This document shows, one piece after another, positions 8,804 through 17,535 of a stretch of 64,000 bases of DNA. The notes below the pieces were generated by a model that was not told the origin of the DNA, did no database searches, and was given only the letters and a program-made list of their open reading frames with translations. Source of the DNA: an uncultured Hyphomonas sp. Its GTDB lineage: Bacteria; Pseudomonadota; Alphaproteobacteria; Caulobacterales; Hyphomonadaceae. A program made the translations under genes and the position numbers. The stretch is taken from positions 248,001 to 312,000 of the forward strand of contig NZ_OY787456.1 of the NCBI RefSeq assembly GCF_963678875.1. Direction: 5' to 3'. The stretch's first letter is position 1, and each line of letters begins with the position of its first letter.

Positions 8804-9580
8804 ATGAATGATTTCAATCGTGCTTATTCGCCGGCGACCGGCGCGGGCTCGATGGACATGTCGGTCAATGAGGGCCTGCGGGCCTTCATGCTGGGCGTTT
8901 ATCAGAAGCTTGCCTACGGCATCGCGCTGGCAGGCGGCCTGGCATTCCTGGTCGGTTCCAACACCGTCCCGGCGCTGACCGAATTCGTGCTGTTCTCGCC
9001 GTTCCGCCTTGTTGTGCAGTTCGGCCCGATCGCGCTGATCCTGATTTCAGCCTTCGCCATGCGCCGGCCATCCCCGCTGGGAACGGCGGTCCTGTACTGG
9101 ACAATCGTCACCCTGCTGGGCCTTAGCCTGTCGGTCTGGGTGCTGATGGCCACGATGAACACCGAAGCGGCCAGCCGCGCGGGCATCGTCTACTCGACGA
9201 CGTTCATCACCATCGCAAAGGCCTTCTTCCTGACGGCCACGGCCTTCGGTGCCCTGTCGCTCTACGGCTACACCACCAAGCGTGACCTGCAGCCGATTGG
9301 CGTGATTGCCATCTTTGCCCTCTGGGGCATTATCGGCATGTCGTTGCTCAGCTTCCTGTTCCCGCCGTCGGGTTTCTTCGAAACCGCGATCACCGTGGGC
9401 GTTCTGGCGATTTCAGGCGTGCTGGTCGCGTTCGACACGCAGAATCTGAAGCGCTCCTACTTCGCGCTTGAAGGGGACCAGCGTGGCCTCGCCGTGATGA
9501 CGAACTGGGGTGCGCTGAACTTCTTCATCCTGTTCTACAACATCTTCACGACGATCCTGTCGCTGCTGTCGCGCGACTAA
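8804..9580 (+). CDS. Bax inhibitor-1/YccA family membrane protein
   Basis: A 258-residue inner-membrane protein with seven hydrophobic helices, of the BI-1/YccA/YbhL family. YccA-type members modulate FtsH protease and some act as calcium leak channels; the role here is not known. The family C-terminus is visible: AFDTQNLKRSYF, then ALNFFILFYNIFTTILSLL. ATG 8804 follows AAAGAGAAAGG; upstream in-frame codons lie in the promoter region. A strong terminator follows the stop. Confidence 0.93.
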   Translation: MNDFNRAYSPATGAGSMDMSVNEGLRAFMLGVYQKLAYGIALAGGLAFLVGSNTVPALTEFVLFSPFRLVVQFGPIALILISAFAMRRPSPLGTAVLYWTIVTLLGLSLSVWVLMATMNTEAASRAGIVYSTTFITIAKAFFLTATAFGALSLYGYTTKRDLQPIGVIAIFALWGIIGMSLLSFLFPPSGFFETAITVGVLAISGVLVAFDTQNLKRSYFALEGDQRGLAVMTNWGALNFFILFYNIFTTILSLLSRD

Positions 9581-9603
9581 GCCGGATCATGACGGACTAA
9601 GAG

Positions 9604-9634
9604 AAGCCCCGCCTTCCCGGCGGGGCTTTTTCTT
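9604..9634 (+). terminator. Rho-independent terminator
   Basis: Stem AAGCCCCGCC (9604-9613) and GGCGGGGCTT (9619-9628) with a 5-nt loop, followed by TTTCTTT. It lies 24 bases after the Bax-inhibitor stop. Confidence 0.92.
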
Positions 9635-9695
9635 TGCCGGGCGGGAAGAATCCGGTGACATCGGCGGCAATCATCACCTGTCCGGAGCAGACCCC

Positions 9696-10235
9696 ATGCG
9701 CACTCTTGGCCCCACGATCGAAACCGAGCGGCTGATCCTGCGCCCGCCGCAAGCGGAGGATTTCGAGCCCATGTGTGCCATGATGGCGGATGAGGAAACG
9801 GCCCGCTTCATCGGCGGCGTCATGGCGCCGTCCACTGTCTGGCGGTCGCTCTGCGCACTGGCGGGGGCTTGGACGATCCGCGGCTATTCCATGTTCTCCG
9901 TCATCGAGAAGTCGACCGGCACATGGATCGGGCGCCTCGGCCCCTGGCAGCCGGAAGGCTGGCCGGGCACCGAGATCGCCTACGGCCTGACGCGCGGCGC
10001 GCAGGGCAGGGGCTATGCCCTTGAGGGCGTCTCGGCGGCGATCGACTATGCGGTCGACATCCTCGGCTGGGACGAGATCATCCATTGCATCGATGCGAAG
10101 AACACCGCCTCGCTGAAGGTGGCGGCGAAGCTCGGCGCGCGCAAGCTGCGCGAGGCGCAGGCGCCGGCACCATTCTCGGACATGTCCTGGGACGTCTATG
10201 GCCAGAGCGCGGACGAATGGCGGGCCCGGCGATAA
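9696..10235 (+). CDS. GNAT family N-acetyltransferase (RimJ/RimL type)
   Basis: A 179-residue acetyltransferase. IETERLILRPPQAEDF is the typical RimJ/RimL-like N-terminus, and RGAQGRGYALEG is the acetyl-CoA-binding motif A (R/Q-x-x-G-x-G/A). HCIDAKNTASLKVAAKLGAR is the usual C-terminal strand-helix pair. The acceptor, whether a ribosomal protein N-terminus, a small amine or something else, cannot be assigned. Confidence 0.9.
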   Translation: MRTLGPTIETERLILRPPQAEDFEPMCAMMADEETARFIGGVMAPSTVWRSLCALAGAWTIRGYSMFSVIEKSTGTWIGRLGPWQPEGWPGTEIAYGLTRGAQGRGYALEGVSAAIDYAVDILGWDEIIHCIDAKNTASLKVAAKLGARKLREAQAPAPFSDMSWDVYGQSADEWRARR

Positions 10236-10318
10236 CGCCTGCGTGAGCTCACGCGTTCGTGCATCGCCTGGCGCGATGGGGCCGGGTAGGGCTGGGGTCA
10301 AAGAAAAAGGACCCGCCC

Positions 10319-10930
10319 ATGATCCGCACTGCCTCTCTCGCCTCGCTCCTCGCGCTTCTCCCGGCTGCCGCCACCGCGCAGGAACCCAGCAAGACCCAGA
10401 TGGAAGCGAAATCCGCCGAGGCGGAACGCGCAGCCATGGCCGAGGACATGCGGATCGGCCCGGTTGTCGGACAGCCAGCCCCAGCCGTGTCCGTGACAGG
10501 GCCGGACGGCCTGGTAGGGTTCACCGATCTTGCCGGAGAGAAAGGCACGGTTGTCGCCTTCTTCCGGTCGGCGGACTGGTGCCCGTACTGCAAGAAACAG
10601 CTGATCGACCTGAAAGATGCGGCCGCCCCGCTGGCCGAAGAGGGCTGGACGCTGGTCGGCGTGTCCTATGACCCGCCTGAAACCCTCGCAGACTTCAAGG
10701 CGGCAAAGGCGCTGCCATATGGCCTCTATTCCGATGCCGGGTCTGCTGCCATTGACGCGTTCGGCCTGCGCAATCCGGATGTGCCTGCAGGCTCGCGCTA
10801 TGACGGGATCCCGCACCCGGCCATCGTCTTCATCGCCGCTGATGGCACGGTGAAGGCACTCATGCGGGAAGAGGGCTACAAGGACCGCCCGGCCGTGGAC
10901 GCGATCATGGAGCTGGCTGCAGCGCTCTGA
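10319..10930 (+). CDS. Secreted AhpC/TSA-type redoxin
   Basis: A 203-residue exported thioredoxin-fold protein. A signal peptide (MIRTASLASLLALLPAAATA) leads to a redoxin domain with the active-site motif DWCPYCKKQL. This resembles peroxiredoxin-like alkyl hydroperoxide reductase/TSA proteins with a WCxxC centre. It probably works in the periplasm in thiol or peroxide chemistry. ATG 10319 follows AAAAAGGA; an upstream GTG or ATG would put charged residues before the signal. Confidence 0.87.
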   Translation: MIRTASLASLLALLPAAATAQEPSKTQMEAKSAEAERAAMAEDMRIGPVVGQPAPAVSVTGPDGLVGFTDLAGEKGTVVAFFRSADWCPYCKKQLIDLKDAAAPLAEEGWTLVGVSYDPPETLADFKAAKALPYGLYSDAGSAAIDAFGLRNPDVPAGSRYDGIPHPAIVFIAADGTVKALMREEGYKDRPAVDAIMELAAAL

Positions 10931-11000
10931 TCCCGCTCTGTGGGTTCCAACCACTCCCGGAATGGCATAGCGTCCGCGCAAACCATTCCGGAGATGCCAG

Positions 11001-12431
11001 ATGAGACTGATTGCCCTTGCCGCGCTCGGCGCGCTTGCCGCTTGCCAGACGATCACCGCGGACGCTGAAGAGCCCGCCGACCACGAGGCGGAGATCCTGC
11101 AGACGGCAAACGCGCTGGCAAATGCCGGGACATGGGACAATGTCGGTCTCCAGTTTGTCGAAGACCTGACCACCGAAATCGGCCCGCGCCTCGCTGGGTC
11201 TCCGGACGAAAAGCGGGCGCGTGACTGGGCCGTAGCAGAACTGACGGCAATGGGCTTTGCGAACGTCCATGTCGAAGACTTCACCGTGCCTTACTGGAAC
11301 CGGACGCATGAAAGTGCCCGCGTTGTCGGCGCAAGCGCCCAGCCGCTGATCATCACGGCGCTTGGCGGCAGCGCGCCGACGCCGGAAGGCGGGCTGGAAG
11401 CCGACATCGTGCGCTTCGAACTGCTGGCCGACATGCTGGCCGCCGAGGATGCGGATGTCGCCGGAAAGATCGTTTTCATCGATGAATACATGACCCGCAC
11501 GCAAACCGGCGCTGGCTATGGCCTGGCGGTGGCCAAGCGCGCGGCGTGTCCGAAAGCGGCAGCTGCCAAGGGCGCGGTGGCCTGCCTGATCCGTTCGGTC
11601 GGAACAGACCATTTCCGACGTCCGCATACGGGCGGGATCGACCGGCGCGGGCCGGACGGTGTGGCAAAGCCGATGGGGCCGATCCCGGCAGCGGCGCTCT
11701 CCGCGCCGGATGCCGACCAGCTGGCCCGCCTGCTGGAGCGTGGGCCGGTGACGGTCAATCTCGATATCGGGGTCGAGACGGCAGAAGCCGCGCCGTCCGG
11801 TAATGTCATCGCGGAAGTCGAGGGTGGGGCGAACAAGGACGAGATCGTCCTGATCAGCTGCCACCTCGATTCCTGGGATCTCGGTACGGGAGCCATCGAT
11901 GACGGGGCCGGTTGCGGCATCGTCGTCGGCGCGGCCAAGCTGATTGACCAGCTGCCCGGCAAGCCGGACCGCACGATCCGCGTCGTGCTCTACGGGTCTG
12001 AGGAGATCGGCCTGTTCGGCGGTGACGCCTATGCCCGTCAGCATGCGGACGAGCTAGGCAAGCATGTCCTTGCCGCTGAAAGCGATCATGGCGCGAGCTA
12101 TATCTGGCAATTCCAGACCCGGTTCGGGGAAGGCGCGCTGGACTATGCCAAAAAGATCCAGGGCGTGCTGGCCCGTTATGGCGTTGCGCCCGGCGACAAT
12201 CTCTCATCGGGCGGCCCGGACATCGGCGTGCTGGCGCGCTCGGGCGTGCCGGTGGTCACCCCGGCACAGGATGGCTGGGACTATTTCGACTATCACCACA
12301 CGCCGGATGACACGTTCGACAAGATCGAGCCCGACGCCTTCCGCCAGAATGTGAGCGTCTATGCGGCCTTTGCCTACATGGCAGCAGACTCGGGCTGGGA
12401 TTTCCGCAAACCGGCTGACCCGGAAGAATAG
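11001..12431 (+). CDS. M28 family metallopeptidase (lipoprotein)
   Basis: A 476-residue zinc aminopeptidase-like protein. The N-terminus MRLIALAALGALAAC is a lipoprotein signal with the cysteine at residue 15. A PA-type insert (about 130-250) precedes the M28 catalytic domain. Metal-binding motifs are HLDSWDLGTGAIDDGAG (His and bridging Asp), YGSEEIGLFG (catalytic and ligand Glu) and the C-terminal YHHTPDD. It probably degrades peptides in the periplasm from the outer membrane. The HEPN-like gene follows after six bases. Confidence 0.93.
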   Translation: MRLIALAALGALAACQTITADAEEPADHEAEILQTANALANAGTWDNVGLQFVEDLTTEIGPRLAGSPDEKRARDWAVAELTAMGFANVHVEDFTVPYWNRTHESARVVGASAQPLIITALGGSAPTPEGGLEADIVRFELLADMLAAEDADVAGKIVFIDEYMTRTQTGAGYGLAVAKRAACPKAAAAKGAVACLIRSVGTDHFRRPHTGGIDRRGPDGVAKPMGPIPAAALSAPDADQLARLLERGPVTVNLDIGVETAEAAPSGNVIAEVEGGANKDEIVLISCHLDSWDLGTGAIDDGAGCGIVVGAAKLIDQLPGKPDRTIRVVLYGSEEIGLFGGDAYARQHADELGKHVLAAESDHGASYIWQFQTRFGEGALDYAKKIQGVLARYGVAPGDNLSSGGPDIGVLARSGVPVVTPAQDGWDYFDYHHTPDDTFDKIEPDAFRQNVSVYAAFAYMAADSGWDFRKPADPEE

Positions 12432-12437
12432 GCAGCC

Positions 12438-12968
12438 ATGACGCCGCGCGAGCGGATTGGCCCCGCCCTCGCGGCGGTGCTGGAGGGGCTGAAGCTCGCC
12501 CGGCGGGAACTTGCCGGCGGCGAGACAGACCCGCCCCGGCGCCGCTGGGTGCCTGTGGCGCTGGTCTCGGCGCTCCAGGCGGGACTGGTCGCGGCGCTTT
12601 CGGGGTATGAGAGCGCGCAAAAGGGGGATGTGACAGACCCCTCCCAGCCGGACCGGATCGCCCCGGTCGCCCTCCTGCTGCGCCGGGCCCGGTCGACGGA
12701 GTATTTCAGCCCGCCGGAATTGCTGGAACTGCCCGGACGCGTGCTGCGGGACATCGAAAACGTGATCGCGGCCCGTAATGGTGTTTTGCACGGGCCGAAT
12801 GGAGTACAAAAACCAGCTGTGAACGAAGCGTACCGTTCTGTCCTGCAAGTCCTGCAACAGATCTGCCTGACCCACCCTTCCTTCCCGTTGGAAGGTCACG
12901 GTGTGATCCTCGCCCTGATCCGGGATGAAATTTCCGCACTTGAGGCGGCCTTGGCGCCGACTGGTTAA
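12438..12968 (+). CDS. Hypothetical protein with HEPN-like Rx4H motif
   Basis: A 176-residue all-helical soluble protein that I do not recognise by name. Near its middle it carries AARNGVLHG, an R-N-x3-H arrangement (Arg113, His118) like the R-x4-6-H active site of HEPN ribonucleases and nucleotidyltransferase partners. The surrounding helices would suit a HEPN fold. It lies six bases after the M28 gene and 35 before envC, so it may be co-transcribed, and no antitoxin-like partner is adjacent. The HEPN reading is an inference from a short motif. Confidence 0.6.
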   Translation: MTPRERIGPALAAVLEGLKLARRELAGGETDPPRRRWVPVALVSALQAGLVAALSGYESAQKGDVTDPSQPDRIAPVALLLRRARSTEYFSPPELLELPGRVLRDIENVIAARNGVLHGPNGVQKPAVNEAYRSVLQVLQQICLTHPSFPLEGHGVILALIRDEISALEAALAPTG

Positions 12969-13003
12969 TGTGCAGGTCATGATCTTTCGGCAAGACTGGC
13001 CGG

Positions 13004-14239
13004 ATGATGCCCGACTCCCGCGCATACAGCTTCGGCGCCCGTCTTATCCGGGCAATGGCACCGGCGGTCTCGCTGCTGCTGCTGGCAGCGGCTGCGCCGG
13101 ACACGTTTTCGCGCGAGGAACTCGAAGCGCTGGAATCGGAAAAACGGGTCGCAGAGCAGAAACTGGCCGCGCTTCAGGCCAGCGGTGACGAGGCCCGCGA
13201 AGACATCGACAATGTCGATGCCGAACTGATCGCGGCCGCCATGGAATCCCGCCGCCGCGAGGACCAGGCCGCCGAAGCCGAAAAAAGCCTCGCGGATCTC
13301 GGTACGCGGCGCATCACGGCCCAGATGCGGCTTCTTGAAGACCAGCAGGCGCTGGAAGACCTTCTGGCGGCGCTCGCAGCCTCGAACCGGCGCAAACCAC
13401 CGGCACTGGTGATTTCGCCGGGCAAGGCCAATACCGCCGTGCGCCGGGCGATCCTGATGAGTGAAACCACGCCGCGCCTTGCCGCCCGGACCGAAACGGT
13501 GCGCGCCGAGATCGATGAGCTGAACACGCTGGAACGCCGGATTCGCGGTGAAAAGGCCCGTCTGGACGCTGCAGAGGCGACGCTTGCCCTGAAACAAGTG
13601 GAAATCGAGCGTCTGGCGGCGGCCAAACGGGGCGCTTTCGAGGACCTTTCCGGCGATATCGCCCGCCTGAAGTCGCAGACGGCGGAGCTGGGAGCGCGGG
13701 CCGATACGCTGCGCGGCCTGCTGAATGCGCTGGAATCTGCGGCCCCGTCGGCGCCCGGCGTGAAACCGTCCCTGAGGCCGCGTCTTGTTGCAGCCTCGCC
13801 GGGTTCGCCCCGGCCAAAACCCGTTTCCCCGTCGTCCCGGCCGCTCGGCAAGGCGGCGCTGGGGGCGCTGCAACAGCCTGTGGCCGGCAGCGTGCTGCAT
13901 TCCTTCGGAGACAAGCTGGCCGCAGGCGGCAAGGCGGAATGGGTCACATTTGCCGCGCGGGGGGAGGCGCAGGTCACCGCACCGATCGCCGGAACGGTGG
14001 AATATGCCCGTCCGTTCCGGTCCTATGGCATGATGCTAATTTTGCGGACGAGTGACGGATACCATGTTATTCTTTCCGGAATGAGCCGAATTTACGTCAC
14101 CGAAGGCCAGAATGTGGCCACTGGCGAACCGGTTGGCCGCATGCCTGACCGGTCTGACCCGCCGCCGGAGCTCAATATGGAATTGAGGCTTGGCGACACG
14201 GTGATGAATCCGGCAGACTGGTTACCGCGGCGCGGTTGA
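13004..14239 (+). CDS. envC: EnvC-like murein hydrolase activator
   Basis: A 411-residue exported protein. A hydrophobic signal (about 19-33) is followed by a long Glu/Ala/Arg-rich coiled coil (about 38-245) and a C-terminal LytM (M23-like) domain. The LytM domain is degenerate: the position of the H-x-H motif reads YHVILSG and the last metal site reads LNMELR. This matches EnvC, which does not cut peptidoglycan but activates amidases at the division site. It precedes ctpA, as in many alphaproteobacteria. Confidence 0.88.
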   Translation: MMPDSRAYSFGARLIRAMAPAVSLLLLAAAAPDTFSREELEALESEKRVAEQKLAALQASGDEAREDIDNVDAELIAAAMESRRREDQAAEAEKSLADLGTRRITAQMRLLEDQQALEDLLAALAASNRRKPPALVISPGKANTAVRRAILMSETTPRLAARTETVRAEIDELNTLERRIRGEKARLDAAEATLALKQVEIERLAAAKRGAFEDLSGDIARLKSQTAELGARADTLRGLLNALESAAPSAPGVKPSLRPRLVAASPGSPRPKPVSPSSRPLGKAALGALQQPVAGSVLHSFGDKLAAGGKAEWVTFAARGEAQVTAPIAGTVEYARPFRSYGMMLILRTSDGYHVILSGMSRIYVTEGQNVATGEPVGRMPDRSDPPPELNMELRLGDTVMNPADWLPRRG

Positions 14240-14265
14240 GGTCGTGTATGAGAGAGGTTTGGAAC

Positions 14266-15597
14266 ATGCGTTCATTGCTGATTGGCACCGGAGTTGGTTT
14301 GATCCTCGGAGCGACGGCAGTCGGCCTTTCCGCCATCGCAGCGCCTCAGGAAGCCGCCCAGCAATCCGATCCACGCACCGTTACCTACCAGCAGCTTGAA
14401 CTGTTCGCTGAAGTCCTGGCCCGCGCTCGTCAGGACTATGTGACCGAGATCGACGAGCCGGAGGCCATGGAAGCGGCCATCAATGGCATGCTGACATCGC
14501 TCGACCCGCATTCGAGCTATCTGAACGCCGACGATTTCAAATCCATGCAGGTGCAGACCTCCGGCGAGTATGGCGGCCTCGGCATCGAAGTGACCATGGA
14601 AGATGGCTTCGTGAAGGTCATCTCGCCGATGGATGACACGCCGGCCAGCCGCGCCGGCATCCAGCCGGGCGACCTCATCACCGCCATCGATGGCCTGCCG
14701 ATTATCGGCCAGACGCTGAACGATGCGGTCAAGCAGATGCGCGGCGAACAGGGCACCCAGATCGACATCACCGTGCTGCGCGAAGGGGAGGACCCATTCG
14801 ACGTGACGCTGACCCGTGAAGTGATCGAGCAGAAATCCGTGACCTGGCAGCTCGATGACAATGACATCGGCTATATCCGCATCTCGACCTTCAATGAGCG
14901 CACCACGCCGCTGCTGGAAGCGGCCGTGAATGGCATTTCCGAGAAGACCGGCGGCCGTCCGCGCGGCGTTATCGTGGACCTGCGCAACAATGGCGGCGGC
15001 CTGCTCGACCAGGCCGTGTCGGTCAGCGACATGTTCCTGTCGGGCGGTGAAGTCGTCTCGACGCGGGGCCGCCGCACATCGGATATCGAAAGCTACATGG
15101 CGCACAATGGCGAGGTCTTCAAAGGCGTGCCGATGATCGTGTTGATCAATGGCGGATCGGCCTCGGCCTCCGAGATTGTGGCTGGCGCCCTGCAGGACCG
15201 CCGCCGCGCAACCATTGTCGGCACGACCAGCTTCGGCAAGGGATCGGTCCAGACCGTCACGCCGCTGGGCGCTGACCGCGGCGCCCTGCGCCTGACCACT
15301 GCGCGTTACTACACGCCGTCCGGCCATTCGATCCAGGCACTGGGCATCGAACCTGACGTGTCGATCTCGCAGGCCCGCCTGACAGAGGAAGAACTCGCCC
15401 GGATCACGCGCTTCTCCGAAGCAGACCTGCCGCACGCCCTCCAGAACGAGGAAGGCGCCGAGCGTCGCGCGCTGACCATGCCGGACGAACAACCGCCGGA
15501 AGACTACAAGGGCGAGGACTTCCAGCTGGAACGGGCAAAGCAGATGCTGAAGGACGGTGTGATCACCGCCAGCAACGGCCTGAAAAGGGCCGGATAA
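14266..15597 (+). CDS. ctpA: S41 family C-terminal processing peptidase
   Basis: A 443-residue periplasmic Ser/Lys protease. It has a signal anchor (MRSLLIGTGVGLILGATAVG), a PDZ domain (YGGLGIEVTMEDGFVKVISP at about 95-175) and an S41 core. The catalytic Ser is in NGGSASASEI and the Lys in TTSFGKGSVQ. CtpA trims or degrades envelope proteins by their C-termini. ATG 14266 with GAGAGG eight bases upstream is a better start than the in-frame TTG that overlaps the envC stop. Confidence 0.94.
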   Translation: MRSLLIGTGVGLILGATAVGLSAIAAPQEAAQQSDPRTVTYQQLELFAEVLARARQDYVTEIDEPEAMEAAINGMLTSLDPHSSYLNADDFKSMQVQTSGEYGGLGIEVTMEDGFVKVISPMDDTPASRAGIQPGDLITAIDGLPIIGQTLNDAVKQMRGEQGTQIDITVLREGEDPFDVTLTREVIEQKSVTWQLDDNDIGYIRISTFNERTTPLLEAAVNGISEKTGGRPRGVIVDLRNNGGGLLDQAVSVSDMFLSGGEVVSTRGRRTSDIESYMAHNGEVFKGVPMIVLINGGSASASEIVAGALQDRRRATIVGTTSFGKGSVQTVTPLGADRGALRLTTARYYTPSGHSIQALGIEPDVSISQARLTEEELARITRFSEADLPHALQNEEGAERRALTMPDEQPPEDYKGEDFQLERAKQMLKDGVITASNGLKRAG

Positions 15598-15600
15598 CAG

Positions 15601-15633
15601 CAAACGTTAACCTTCGTTTGCAACCTGTTAACC
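15601..15633. promoter_or_regulatory. Two GTTAACC sites spaced 21 bp (CtrA-like half-sites)
   Basis: GTTAACC occurs at 15606-15612 and again at 15627-15633, two helical turns apart, in the 93-base gap before the deacetylase gene. TTAACC is the core of the CtrA half-site of Caulobacter-type bacteria. A CAAACG/CGTTTG inverted repeat (15601-15606, 15615-15620) encloses the first copy. There is no U-tract, so it is not a terminator. Confidence 0.35.
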
Positions 15634-15690
15634 GGATTGAGGCAAATCTGGTCGTTCAGAGTCGACTGGATTTGATTACGAGGTTGCCAC

Positions 15691-17001
15691 ATGGCAAATC
15701 GCCGGGATGGTGAGCCGTCACCGCTGCGCACAGGCGTTGTGCATACGGGGCTCAGCCTGTTGGTGTTCGGCGGGGTCGCCGGCGCGCTGGGCGCGGTCAT
15801 TTACCTGATGGGCGATCCGTCCGAGGCTGGCCCCAAGCAGACGCTGGCCCTGTTCGAGACGACCAATTCTGCCGCCCCGCCGCTGAAAACACGCCTGAAA
15901 ACCGACATCACCACGGCCAGCCTGTCCATCGAGACGCCGGATTACAGCGAGGATGCCGGGTCCGGCGACCTGCCTGACCTTGGCGTAGACGTGCCGGACG
16001 AAACCGTTGTGGCCGCCGCCGAGACTGTTGACCCGGTCGGGGAAGGAGACGCGGAGACGGCAGGCGTCCGGATCAATGGCAAGCTGGTGAAGCCCGGCGA
16101 ATCCTATGGCGAGGTGACCCGCGTCGTCTCGCTGGAGCGGGCGCCCATTGCCGGCATGACCGAGCGCCTGGACGGCATGACCCTGCCGCGCGTTTCCCCG
16201 GATGGGCTCGCCCCGGCAGATGCCTATGCCCGCCCGTTCATCAATCCTGGTAACAAGCCGGTCGTCGCCATCGTGGTTGGCGGCCTCGGCATCAATGCGA
16301 CGCACACCAGATCCGCTATCGATGAACTGCCGCCGGAAGTGACGCTGTCCTTCGCGCCGGATGCGACCAGCCTGCAGACATGGATCAACCGCGCCCGCGC
16401 CGCTGGCCATGAAGTGCTGATCGAAACGCCGATGGAAGCCTATGACTATGGCCGGATGAAAATGCATCCGTTGACCCTGCTGGCCAGCGACAATGAAGCC
16501 CGCAACCAGGCCCGCCTCGACCGTATCCTCAGCCGTTCCACCGGCTATTTCGGCCTGATCAATTCGCAGGGCTCCAAGATCGGGGACGATGAAACCGCGA
16601 TGAAGCCGATGCTGCAGGCCGTGTCCGAGCGGGGCCTCGCCTTTATCGATGATGGCGGCCTCAACGCGGCGAACATGAAACAGCTGAGCGGTGAAACGCG
16701 CCTGCGCTATGTGCGGGCGGATTCAGCGATCGATGCGAAACTCTCCGCCGAAGACATCTCGTCTGAATTCATGGAGCTTGAGAGCCAGGCGCTGGAACAC
16801 GGCGCAGCGCTCGGCTCGGGCTTTGCGTTTCCGATCACGATTGAAATGGTGAAGACCTGGACCGCTGGACTGGAGCAGAAAGGCATCGTGCTGGCGCCGG
16901 TGTCCGCGCTGGCCGCGACCGCTGTGTCCGTGGAAAATCCCGGTGAAGACAGTGTTCGCACTGGCAGCCTCGAGCAGCCTCCTGTAAATCCACACGGGTG
17001 A
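15691..17001 (+). CDS. Divergent polysaccharide deacetylase (YibQ/DUF610 family)
   Basis: A 436-residue membrane-anchored protein. A single N-terminal transmembrane helix (about 17-38) is followed by a long low-complexity acidic linker and a C-terminal NodB-like fold starting KPVVAIVVGGLGIN. It keeps YFGLINSQGSK and FIDDGG but lacks the classic paired metal motifs, as usual for the divergent family. The position after envC-ctpA and before rppH is conserved and points to a role in the cell envelope. Its stop overlaps the rppH GTG start. Confidence 0.87.
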   Translation: MANRRDGEPSPLRTGVVHTGLSLLVFGGVAGALGAVIYLMGDPSEAGPKQTLALFETTNSAAPPLKTRLKTDITTASLSIETPDYSEDAGSGDLPDLGVDVPDETVVAAAETVDPVGEGDAETAGVRINGKLVKPGESYGEVTRVVSLERAPIAGMTERLDGMTLPRVSPDGLAPADAYARPFINPGNKPVVAIVVGGLGINATHTRSAIDELPPEVTLSFAPDATSLQTWINRARAAGHEVLIETPMEAYDYGRMKMHPLTLLASDNEARNQARLDRILSRSTGYFGLINSQGSKIGDDETAMKPMLQAVSERGLAFIDDGGLNAANMKQLSGETRLRYVRADSAIDAKLSAEDISSEFMELESQALEHGAALGSGFAFPITIEMVKTWTAGLEQKGIVLAPVSALAATAVSVENPGEDSVRTGSLEQPPVNPHG

Positions 17002-17513
17002 CACAGGTTAAGCAGGATCCCGATCGCTATCGCGCGAATGTCGGGCTGGCCCTCTTTTCGAAGGCCGGCCACGTCTTTATTGGCCGGCGTATCAATGGCC
17101 GCGGATCGTTCCAGTGGCAGATGCCGCAAGGCGGGGTCGATAAGGGCGAAGACCCGGCTGTCGCGGCATTGCGGGAGCTGGAGGAAGAAGTCGGCGTGCC
17201 GGCAAAACTGGTCGACACGCTGCAGGAAACCGAAGACTGGCTCTATTACGACTTCCCGCCAGACCTGAAGAAGCGCCTGCCCGGGCCGTATCTCGGCCAG
17301 CGGCAGAAATGGTTCGCCTTCCGCTTCAAGGGATCCGACAGCGACGTGCGGCTGGACCGGCATACGCCCGAATTCGACGCGTGGCGCTGGGCCCAGCTGG
17401 AAGAGACCCCGTCGCTCGTTGTGCCCTTCAAGCGGGCCGTCTATGCCGAAGTCGCGACCCGCTTCGAGCGCTGGACGGAGCCGGTTCTCGGAGGCAAGGT
17501 GCCCCAGGGCTGA
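16998..17513 (+). CDS. rppH: RNA pyrophosphohydrolase (Nudix)
   Basis: A 171-residue Nudix hydrolase that removes pyrophosphate from the 5' end of RNA and so starts mRNA decay. The Nudix box GGVDKGEDPAVAALRELEEE fits Gx5Ex7REUxEE. The N-terminal YRANVGLALFSKAGHVFIGRR and WQMPQGG are typical of RppH. The start is GTG in a GTGA overlap with the deacetylase stop. The length matches E. coli RppH. Confidence 0.95.
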   Translation: MTQVKQDPDRYRANVGLALFSKAGHVFIGRRINGRGSFQWQMPQGGVDKGEDPAVAALRELEEEVGVPAKLVDTLQETEDWLYYDFPPDLKKRLPGPYLGQRQKWFAFRFKGSDSDVRLDRHTPEFDAWRWAQLEETPSLVVPFKRAVYAEVATRFERWTEPVLGGKVPQG

Positions 17514-17535
17514 ACCCGGAGAAGGGGAGAGGGGC

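Noticed and set aside
15601..15620. CAAACG/CGTTTG hairpin as a ctpA terminator
   Set aside because: Only a 6-bp AT-containing stem with an 8-nt loop and no U-tract. It more likely reflects the GTTAACC sites.
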